From assembly GCA_000827495.1 (NCBI GenBank), contig KN817530.1, positions 366,446 through 430,445 of the forward strand: a stretch of DNA of 64,000 bases, in the 5' to 3' direction. The notes under the pieces are model-generated. The model saw nothing but the letters and a program-made list of their open reading frames with translations, was not told the DNA's origin and made no database searches. This document shows positions 31,958 to 40,646 of this stretch, one piece after another; position 1 is the stretch's first letter; every line of letters starts with the position of its first letter. The position numbers were made by a program, and so were the translations under genes. Origin of the DNA: Hypholoma sublateritium FD-334 SS-4 (taxonomy: Eukaryota > Basidiomycota > Agaricomycetes > Agaricales > Strophariaceae).

Positions 31958-34122
31958 TCAGTTTTCCCGTTCAATTCGAAGACGATATAGTTTTTCAAGG
32001 TCTTCAAGCTCACAGCGTATCCAGTCACTTTGAAGCGCTTCGTAGACTGTCGACCGGTCTTGTGGATTTTGAATTAACAGTGTGTTTATTAGAGCCCTTG
32101 CTGCATCGGACCAAGTGGTTATAGTTGATACATCATGCATCAGCCGTGGGTCGTGGACAAGAACAAAAGGATAGAAACAAACCATCGACCAAATTGGACC
32201 AAGGGTCGTGAAAATAGTCCACTGTTCCATGCACAATCTTGCCTTTAAGTTTCAGATCGGCTTGCATATAGCTCTGTGATAATTCTTGGGATATTGGCTC
32301 ATGAGAATTTTTGATACGTTCAAGCCAACTAGAAGATGGACGCGGCTCATTATCGAAGGGATGGCAGCCACTGTAGCCAAGATTACGCAGAGCGTGTTAG
32401 AGTGAATATTGTGTGGAAACAGCACGGGAATTTCTCTGCGCACGCAAGCATGATGTAAAGAATAACGCCAGTGCTCCAACAGTCGGCCGGCATTCTGCGC
32501 AAATTATGAATGGAATAAGTATATGCTGAACTTCCGTGCTCACACACCCGATATATCCCAAGTGTTTATTGTCAAGAGCTAGTATCCCTTCTGGCGGCAG
32601 ATACGAGACTGTGCCGCATACGTTGAAGGTTTCTTGATAAGAATTTGGCCTCGCTAGACCAAAGTCTGCGATAAGGATCCGAGGATATGGGCCAGGGCAG
32701 TGAAGCAGTATATTTTCGGGCTGAATATAAATGAAGCCATAGATGATGAATCAAGTCCAGGTAGACGTATTTAAATGTCGCTACCTTGAGATCTAAGTAC
32801 AATATGAATGTAAAATCATGTTTTGGCGTTAGAGATGAAGGCTTTATACCTCGATGTGATACCATTTTGTCGTGGAGATACACTAAGCCCTGAAGAAGTT
32901 GGTAGGTGATATACTTGGCCTCAGCTTCGCAAATTCGATTCCCTGAGCCGGTTGTATGGTGCGTGATGTAAGTGAAAAGGTCTCCCCCGGTACAGAGTTG
33001 AAGAAATATATGGCTATGGCAGGGAACAAAACAAGTTGTCGTTTGATTGAATAGTTGTTTTGATATATTACCAGAGCTGCCAACTCGGACTTACATAAAC
33101 CTCTTGTTCTCTTCGGTATCGTATATCTCGTTAATGTTGGGCTTGAAGGAGATTATTTAGTAAGAGTTCTCAGTAGAGGGCTTCAAACCAACATGTTTCA
33201 ACGTCATTAATATTTTGACTTCTTTCATTACTTGCCCAACTTCATGATCCTTCTTCGTACGAATGCTTTTGCAGGCAACCTGTCTGTGTTTTTGTAAATC
33301 CAAGGCTAAGTGCACTGTGGCAAACGACCCTGTGCCGAGACATTGGGAGGTAACGGTATATCGTCCAATTTGCTAGCATATTTGAGTAATTGAAACCAAA
33401 GATATATGCAGTACGAAATACCTTGTGTATAGGCTGTGGCGGAGGTGTTGGATCGAAAAGAGATAACATATCTCCAGAGTCCTTCCATAAGTGAATACAG
33501 GTAAATTCTAAAGATATGTAAGTGATGATAGGCATGCCGACATCAATGACCCACCGAGAGAGTTGGGAAGCTGAATTATGTCCCCGTCCATAAGAATGAT
33601 TGAATTTTTCTTGATGGGTCTGCCATTTAGTGTTATTCCATTTCGAGAAAGATCCTGCATTCCATGATGAGAAGTTTACCACTCTCATATCGCATTGCTG
33701 TACCTGACACGAAATCATTATACCGCCGCTAGGAGAGCGGACGCTTCAAAGTAAAAGGCATTCAAAGCTTCCCTCGTGTGAGAGAAGCCCGGAGCAACAC
33801 ATACGCATATAGTTTACAATGGATTCCAGAGACCAGCGTGTCATTTACGACGTAAGAGCTCAAAGAATGGCCATCAGGAAAAAATGAACATGAATATAGG
33901 AAAAACTGACCATAAATCAGGATTTCTGCCAATGGTAGCAGGCTTGTCGAGTGTTAATACAACAGCTGGCGTATAATCAGTATCCTTCCCACATTAACTT
34001 TCAGGAAGCGCAATAGTGTCCTAACCTTCCTTGCGTCCATCGCGGTTTGTGATCAATTTTGCGCATATACCCACAGACTGTGAGCTTTGGGTCTCCTTCT
34101 TGAGCGAGTCCGACGCTGGCAT
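31958..34122 (-). CDS. FHA-domain checkpoint kinase (Chk2/Cds1/Rad53-like)
   Basis: A single FHA domain is followed by a Ser/Thr kinase domain. The start at 34122 gives MPASDSLKKETQSSQSVGIC. The FHA domain spans several small exons: PATIGRNPDLC, VNDTLVSGIHCKLYA, DLSRNGITLNGRPIKKNS and DGDIIQLPNSL. The kinase has a glycine loop LGTGSFATVHLALD, the lysine in VACKSI, a catalytic loop HRDLKPEN, DFGLARP, and PPEG in place of APE. Residues D-L-K of the catalytic loop come from an 8-nt microexon (32785-32792). The C-terminus is short, ending LYRLRIEREN at 31958, with no long SQ/TQ tail. It may be Chk2/Cds1, Dun1 or a meiotic Mek1-type kinase; the sequence alone does not decide. About 500 residues over at least a dozen exons. 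Confidence 0.87.
32785..32792 (-). other. 8-nt microexon encoding the kinase catalytic-loop D-L-K
   Basis: Minus-strand exon ATCTCAAG lies between a 57-nt intron (32793-32849) and a 64-nt intron (32721-32784), both GT-AG. The upstream exon ends CATCGAG (H, R, plus one base) and the downstream exon starts CCCGAAAAT. Only inclusion of the microexon yields HRDLKPEN; skipping shifts the frame. Confidence 0.88.
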
Positions 34123-34458
34123 AAAAGAATGGCCTGAACAGAAGACCGCGGTTGAAATTGTAAGCGTCAAGGCCCTAAGAATGCAGCACTTGATTATGTA
34201 CTTGTAGGCATGATTGCCAGAAAATTGGGGCTTTGAAAAGGGGGTGTATGAAAGGCTCTAAGTAACCAGCGCTGAAGGATACCGTGAAGTTCCTTCAGGT
34301 TTCCGTGGTACGAATCAAAGGGAGTACAATGCCCAATTTAGGCCACGCTTGAGAGTGAAACAAAGTGAGTAATCATTCCCAAATGAGTAAGGTTTGTACC
34401 ATCCGCAGTAATTATTACCCGAACGCGGCTTCTGAAAATCAGAATCCTGGGACCTATG
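34123..34458. other. intergenic region upstream of FHA-kinase
   Basis: The presumed promoter of the minus-strand FHA-kinase, between its start codon and the transposon-like element. Short frames only; none supported. Confidence 0.4.
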
Positions 34459-34464
34459 GAGGGC

Positions 34465-34523
34465 ATCTGGGAACTAGAACGAGCGCCGGTCATGACCGGC
34501 GGCCTGACCGGCGGCAATTCCCG
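34465..34523 (+). repeat. left terminal inverted repeat
   Basis: It begins ATCTGGGAACTAGAACGAGC and contains the 18-bp perfect palindrome CGCCGGTCATGACCGGCG, followed by another CCGGCGGCAA segment. It matches the right repeat with one substitution in the first 37 bases and a one-base length difference beyond the palindrome. Confidence 0.8.
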
Positions 34524-34775
34524 GCGATGACCCTAAGCATATTCAACAGCGCGTTTCCCAAGCTCATCGCATTTTAACAATGAAATAAATATACATTCTA
34601 TGAACTTATTGTACGTAGTAGTATGCAGTGTCCATTGGGGAGGGAGGCCTAGGACGCAGAGCCTTCCCTGCACTCTGAGAAGTGGCCCAGGACTCAGGAG
34701 GGTGTCTTCCTGCGTATAAGGCGTTNTGTTCGTGACGCGATTGTGATGCAGCGTTGACGTATGGTCGGTTATCAC

Positions 34776-34845
34776 ACAGCGGGGAGCGAAGTCGGATATG
34801 GGGGGCCCTCCATACAGTGGGGAACGAAGCCGGGAATGAGGAGCT
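34776..34845 (+). repeat. imperfect tandem direct repeat inside the element
   Basis: Two copies of about 33 bp (starting near 34776 and 34813) share the pattern CAG-GGGGA-CGAAG-CGG-AT-GG. A second pair of similar segments (TTGTGATGCA followed by AC/GCGT) lies near 34739 and 35010. Confidence 0.5.
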
Positions 34846-35214
34846 CACCCTTCACCGGCTGGTTTTGAAGCGGCCCAGAGCGACATGAGCGGCACCGTCA
34901 CGCCCATCGTATATTGTCTGCCCATGCTCGGCGTCTCGCGCATTGACGGCAGAAGTCGAGAGGGCCCTTTAGGCGGCATCCGTATCGCGTCATGTTGTCG
35001 TGTCGCGGTTGTGATGCAACGTCGCGTCGGCGGCGTCGCATGGCGAGCGTGCATGCATAGTGCACGAGGGACCGCGGGTGGTGAGGACCGCAACGCCATG
35101 CGTCTCGGAAGCATCGATGGACGGAGGTAACGAACGAGTTCTTCTGCTCGTGCAGGACTTGACTTAGGCGGTGAATTGGCCAGGAGAGTGCAGAAACGCA
35201 CTGGCGNTGCGACA

Positions 35215-35274
35215 CGGGAGTTGCCGCCGGTCGTGATCGCCGGTCATGACCGGCGCTCGTTCCAGTTCCCAGAT
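35215..35274 (-). repeat. right terminal inverted repeat
   Basis: Read on the minus strand it begins ATCTGGGAACTGGAACGAGC and carries the same 18-bp palindrome and the downstream CCGGCGGCAA segment as the left repeat. Confidence 0.8.
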
Positions 35275-35416
35275 TCATTGGACCTATGTAGGTTCAAACA
35301 GATATCCTCAGTCAAAATCAACAGACAAGTTTTGAAGAATCAAGGTCGTCTAAAGGGATACCGAACATACATCAAGTACATATGTGAAGCAAAGGAACAC
35401 AGCGCAGTCGAAAAAC

Positions 35417-37782
35417 TCAATCGTAACCCCTGCCACTTCTTTGTTTGACTCGTTTCATTTTCTTGTGCTTCTTGCCTGCATCCGGATTTTGTTGAAGTAA
35501 AGCGATTAGGCGAGATTGCATCGGTGGAATAGGCGTTCCATCGTTGGCTACAGCATTTTGATGAGGGTATGATTGCGTCCTTGCGTTGTAGTCCTTGCCA
35601 CTAGATTCGATGGGTTTGGGATTGAGCGTGTAGGTCTTTTCAAAGAAGTCCTGGTCAACTGCACGCGATTTGCTTCCGAGGGCTTGAGCGGGTAGTATGC
35701 TTCCGTCCGGGGCGGTTGGAATTACATTCGAAGGAACAAATGTGTCGGAATCCTTGCCAACTCTTGTCACGGGCGCGCGTTTCTTGTCAGCCCAGCGTAT
35801 CATTGCGTTCTTATGCGTTGGCTCGTTGAAATCTGATTCCGATGTGCCAGGAGGTGGATGACAAAACAGCAGCTTCCCGTTGACGAAATCTTTTAGAATG
35901 AATCGGGCAGCGCGTGCTTCGTCAGGATTACCCTGCCCCGATCGCACGTATCCGCGAGCAACTGAACAAAGTTTAACTAACAGTGAAGAGTTACACTAAA
36001 AGTGAGAAACTTGCCTGCGTATGATATGAGGAAGTTTTCCGCTGTGACACTTCCGTCTCCTCCTTCCTCGATGCCGCGAACCTTGATAGTCAATCCATAT
36101 GTCATTTCTAGAATCTCGCGGGGCAGCCTTTTCGTCAGCAAGCCCACAGGACCGGTGTATTCTTTGAGCTGATCGATTGGCAGGACACCATCACAAACCA
36201 ACTCAGCCTTCGTTGTGGCGAATTGGGGAAACACCAGTCCCGGACAATCGCAGAGTATGATTTCATCGGAGAGGTTGATGGTCTGGAAATGTTTCGTTTT
36301 TCCGGGTGTGGATGACACGCTAACTTTCTTTTCTCCCAGGAGAGAGTTGATGGTACTGGATTTGCCCACGTTTGGATAACCAACTAGACCAACAACAAGC
36401 TTTGTGGGAGGCTTACCCCCAGCGTCGGTAAATTCTTGTTAAAAGGTCAAAAAGCAGCGATAACATGAATGTTGAGTGTGCTTACGGGAGAGATCGGGAG
36501 CCATTTTCTCGAACAAAGCTTCGAGTTCTACTACTGACAGCACCTTGGCCCTTGAGTCTTGCCCTTCTTCGGTTTCTTCTTCCGCAGAAAAGTACATGTC
36601 TTCGTATTCACTTTCCTCTTCCGAATCTGAAGACTCTGCCGGGGTATAATCCTCTTCCTCGTCCTCTTCCTCTTCTTTGTCGCTGTTTGATGCTTGCTTC
36701 AGTGACTCCTCGGCAAGAGCAAGGACTTCCTCGGCTTCCTTTCGCGCCTGTTGGATGGCAGCTGCATTCGCTGCTGAGTAGAAGGCATATTTGACTCCCT
36801 GGCTATCAAAATAATCTGCCCACTGAACTCTGAAATATGCTTATCAGATCGGTTAAGTCAATTGGATCATTGTAGATACCTTTGCTTTGCCGTCAGTAAA
36901 TCTGCTTTGTTGATCAATAACATGCAGCTCCTCTTGTTTTTCCCTGTTCCAGCTTCGCCCTCGGGTCCCTCAACATCGCGAACGTAGGTTTCCAAATCTT
37001 CGCAACGGAAGCGTAATGGATTTCGTGCATCGACGATTTGGATAACGAGATGGGACCGCTCCAGAACACGCCAGAGCTGTCTCCAGACCTCAAGATTCCG
37101 CTCGAATGGCGTTAATAAGAAGTTTTCTTGATCCTGCAACCTTGTAGATATTATTAACGATAGGCAAGTTAGACATCATAGGTCAACGAACTCAGCGAGG
37201 CCTCGTCTCCACTCTAGAAATGATGCCTTCTCTTGTCTGTCCAGCTCTTCCGCGCTCATTGTCTTCGTCCAGGCGGGCCTTCTAGGAACTCGAAGTCTTG
37301 TTTTATTTTCTGCGTGTTTCTCTAGAACCTTTTTCTCTTCTTGAGTCGACAGAAGATGAGGATTCTGAGAAATAGTAGTTGTTTGTTGAATGATCTTCAC
37401 ATTTCGCCTCTCTGATCAATAAGTTTCGATTTGCATGTAAGGTACAAGGATACACACCGGCTGTGAACTCCGTTCCCGCCAATTGAGCCGTATTTAAAAA
37501 TTCGTCGAGATCGCGTTCCTGAGTAACCGATTTGAGACGAGCAGTAGAGTCGAGGTCCACCGCATACTTTTTGATAAACCAGGGTGATGAGTTTGTTAGT
37601 GTAATATTTTTTGAGATCTTACCAAGCCAGACTCTTGCATTCTGCGGGCATCTTTCACTTTCTTGTTGATGATGGCCCTTCCGAGACCACTGGGATTTGG
37701 GTCGCGTCCTTTGGTTGGCGCCTGAAAACAATAGATCGGTTGTTTTCAGTTTATAAAGGAATGGCTGGGAGTCTCTAACCAT
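35417..37782 (-). CDS. LSG1: Large-subunit GTPase Lsg1, circularly permuted GTPase
   Basis: Lsg1 is a cytoplasmic GTPase that releases the export adaptor Nmd3 from pre-60S ribosomal subunits. G-motifs appear in permuted order: IVDARNP, then NKAD (G4), an acidic insert (about 36640-36720), then the P-loop GYPNVGKSS (G1), TPGKTKHFQT (G2) and DCPGLVFP (G3). The N-terminus after splicing is MAPTKGRDPNPSGLGRAIIN, matching fungal Lsg1 starts. The first coding exon is only the ATG (37780-37782), followed by a 48-nt intron (37732-37779). The C-terminus ends in a basic stretch (KKHKKMKRVKQRSGRGYD) at stop 35417. About 630 residues over roughly seven exons. Confidence 0.94.
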
Positions 37783-38050
37783 TTCCCGAGCTTGAGTTGA
37801 TAAGCGTTGATTCGATTAAGCAAGATGTGAGGTCTTAACAAGTCCAATGTTCAGATCGGATAGCCTTGTATACAAAGAAATGGTCCAGATGTATTTAGAC
37901 TGGGTAGTAGCTGGAGAAGCAGAGGCACCAGTAAAAAGTGGAAAAGTGGCTATCACGTTTCAACGTTCAACTCCGACAGTTGGTGTCAGCGACGAGCGTT
38001 GGTCCTGAATATTATCTCGCTGTGAATCTACCTTCTACCTACCTCTCCTG
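37783..38050. other. LSG1 upstream region
   Basis: The presumed LSG1 promoter. No coding frame was recognised. Confidence 0.4.
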
Positions 38051-38059
38051 ACTTCCCTA

Positions 38060-39039
38060 TGGACCAACCAGAAACTCCTCCCCATGGATTGGGGCAACCA
38101 ACTTTCTCAGACCAGAAGCAGACATCGCTACCGGGTCCGATGTGACTGCGGGTCCTCATTTGACGCCTCGCATGGGTGGAAACGACGCCGCCGTTCACCG
38201 ACGCTTCCACGCCTGGGCCTATTCCTGAAGAGAACCAAGACATACCTCCTAGGGACACTTGGACACACCCCTTCCAGCCCCAATATCCCGGAACGGCGGG
38301 GATGGGAAACTCCGGGCTCGCTCCTAAGTGGAACGAAAATCCTTCTAGCACATCGATGGACCTGGACGCCGTTGTAAATTCCTCCAATATTCCAGTCCTA
38401 TATTAAATAACAGACCTTGATTTCTTCTAGGAAAACAACCTTAGATATATTAACAGCATGCAATCCCAGCAGATGGCTTCTGCGAACTATAATTTCAACA
38501 TCATGTGGCGCCGCTACCTCGACTCCGACTATATCGTCAACTGCGAAATTGGGAAAGCAGGCATAGGAGCCTCGAGGACAGGGAGGCCCCCAAGGACCAC
38601 AGCGACGGAGGGTGTGACGACGAAGATGAATATGAGACTTGCGAGCATGGATGAAGAAAAACTCGATAGCCTCTCTAGGGATGAGCGTTCGCAAACAAGG
38701 ATTTCCCGGCTGGAATCGGACTGCTCTGAGCTACGTTCTGAAAACACTGAACTACGCTCTGAAATAGCGACTGGCAAGGTAGAAACATCCAATCAAATTC
38801 TCATCGTGAGAGCCCTCCAGGAACAAGTAGATAACTTGTTGGACTATCAGAACACCACAGTAGGCGTCTCTTTTTTTTTTGTTCCCTATCGCGATCACTC
38901 ATCCAAAGCTGTAGGTAACGTCACCGCTACGCTGATCAAGCGCGAGATGTCGCAAGATATGGACAGCGGTGAGATTGAGGAGGCTACCTTCGACTACATG
39001 ATTGGTGCCGACGGTGCCCGTGGAGCGGTGCGCAATTAG
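38060..39039 (+). pseudogene. degenerate gene remnant: Pro-rich and coiled-coil segments joined to a monooxygenase fragment
   Basis: From ATG 38060 a short frame (MDQPETPPHGLGQPTFSDQK) stops early. A shifted frame continues through ASTPGPIPEENQDIPPRDTW. A possible intron (38395-38430) then joins NSSNIP to ENNLRYINSMQSQQMAS. From 38458 a 193-codon frame has a short coiled coil rich in Ser, Leu and Glu (ESDCSELRSENTELRSEIA), and, without a break, the FAD-monooxygenase remnant described separately. I do not recognise the first part. The frameshift and the odd join suggest a dead or chimeric locus rather than a working gene. Confidence 0.45.
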
Positions 39040-39146
39040 CTTGGAATCTCGTTTGTAGGCGAGACCCGGAACTATATCCTATGAACAGTCAACGACTTCT
39101 CCTGCGTCAACGGCCTGATGGATTTTGTTGAAGCGACCCACAAGTA
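38895..39146 (+). pseudogene. FAD-dependent monooxygenase fragment with in-frame stops
   Basis: The segment encodes VTATLIKRE, then EATFDYMIGADGARGAVR, then LGISFVGETR and a decayed VNDFSCVNGL. The GADGARGxVR block is the second FAD/NAD(P)H motif of PHBH/phenol-hydroxylase-type aromatic monooxygenases. In-frame stops occur at 39037-39039 and 39082-39084, and the Rossmann GxGxxG and the C-terminal domain are absent. It is a relic and cannot encode a working enzyme. Confidence 0.75.
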
Positions 39147-39180
39147 AGAAAAATAATACGGAGCAGTCCTTTCTCCTTCA

Positions 39181-39215
39181 CGACGCATACCTGACTCCAC
39201 ACATACCTGACTCCT
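39181..39215 (+). repeat. short tandem repeat (about 16 bp, two copies)
   Basis: CATACCTGACTCCACA is followed directly by CATACCTGACTCCTGT. It sits beside the larger diverged duplication. Confidence 0.6.
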
Positions 39216-39230
39216 GTCTAACACAGGTTG

Positions 39231-39464
39231 CAACACTTGCAATTTAGTGGCATAAATTCCTATAAATTCCATAAACGAGATAGTCAGCTAAGATATTGTC
39301 AGGTAAATTGCAAATAGGGGACAGACCCGACCTTGAGCGAGTACACTCAGAATAGCGCGCAGCACTTGAAATTGACCACCATAATTTCCCTGTCGGAAAA
39401 TTGGCTGAGGTAGTGTCAGATGAATAGCAGCTGCCCAGCAGACCTGACCCTGGGCGACTACACT
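39231..39464 (+). repeat. diverged tandem duplication, about 110 bp units
   Basis: Unit 1 (39231-39348) and unit 2 (39360-39464) share ordered landmarks: CACTTG-AATT, CATAA-TT-CCT, a GTCAG core, GACC-GACC-TG and GCGA-TACACTC. Similarity is patchy, so the duplication is old. Confidence 0.5.
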
Positions 39465-39469
39465 CTCAT

Positions 39470-40646
39470 GCCTTGCTCATGCCCTGCTTATAATATGGTT
39501 TGTGGATATTACATAGCATTTAAATGAACGGGAAATACAAATACAAGTGTTTTCAAGAGCTGTTCAAGAGCGCCTGGTAGGCTGGTACGCACTACATAAT
39601 TTACCCAAGTTTGTAGACCCCTTTGGGAATAATTCCATCAACTGTCGACTAAATAATGGACCACCCGGGCCCCTGGGTTGCCCTTGAGCTTCAAGCTTCA
39701 AGCTTCATCACTGAACGTCCGCCGAAAATCAGTTGAATTGGTTTCGAAAGACAACGAGCCATCTTACGGGCACCGTCATGCTATATCTCCCCTCCATTCT
39801 TCCGTCGAAGCCAGCTATTCAAGACAGTGAGTGAACCTCTTGCTTTTCATAAAGGTCAAAATTGGGGCTCTGATGAAGGTTGTACTTCGCAACAGCAGCC
39901 ACTCCATCCGAACAGGTTCAAAATCCCGTCGGGAGAGCGACTAATCCTGAATCGTGAGTTCAAGCATCTTGACGATATAGAGATGGATGAATAACTTGTT
40001 CGGCATGATTTGAATGACAGCACGCCCCTCTTTATCTGCGCGCTTGATCGTGAGTGGTGTTGCATTTGTTGAAAAGTGGTTTCATTGAGTGTAAGGCATA
40101 TTCTTTGCAGAGTGCTACCGCCTGCTACCTAGCCATAAAGTCCTCATGACACATCGTAAAAAGGATCATCCGGGGCATACAGAGGATGAATCAAATATCA
40201 TCACTTGGAACACAACCTAAAACCAATAATTTGCTCCAAAACCTTGGATCTAGAAATTTGTACTGTATGATGATCAGTCCAACTAGAGCAAATTTGACAG
40301 ATGATTTATGGGCAAAAGCGGAGGTTGTGGTTGCGAAGGGGATAGGATGGGGGAGACTCGGCGTAGCTTTTCAATTTAGTGATGAATTATAATGGCTCAG
40401 GCAAACATATGTAAGCAAAGTGCCAGTTCAGCCATTCGGGCCCTCCTGTGCTCGACACTGTAAATGATCTTTTCCTCGACGTTGCTGTGAACTCTCTACA
40501 CAGCGCTTTCATATTCTTCCTCCTTCTCACTTTCTCGACCGTTTTCTCATCTATTTCCTTCACGGCCTTTTTTACTACGCTTTTTAGCGCCAAACTCTGT
40601 TTAGCGTTTAGCCATACCGTCCTTCCTAGGCTCCCGGACAAGGAGA
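39470..40646. other. gene-poor region and kelch-gene promoter
   Basis: About 1.2 kb without a supported gene. A small AGCTTCA repeat occurs near 39690-39710. A pyrimidine-rich tract (40500-40600) lies just upstream of the kelch-gene ATG and is probably its promoter or 5' UTR. Short frames at 39856-40065 and 40186-40392 show no recognisable features. Confidence 0.45.

Larger units (their letters stand above)
34459..35279. mobile_element. non-autonomous DNA transposon-like element with palindromic TIRs and 9-bp direct repeats
   Basis: An element of about 820 bp is bounded by inverted repeats of about 60 bp (34465-34523 and 35215-35274). Outside them the 9-bp direct repeat GGACCTATG occurs at 34450-34458 and 35280-35288, as expected of a target-site duplication. 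No transposase-like frame is present; the interior has only short open frames, so it would depend on a helper. A 9-bp duplication is typical of Mutator-like elements, which suggests but does not prove that superfamily. The outermost five or six bases next to each direct repeat do not match each other, so the exact ends are uncertain. Two ambiguous bases (N at 34726 and 35207) lie inside. Confidence 0.65.
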
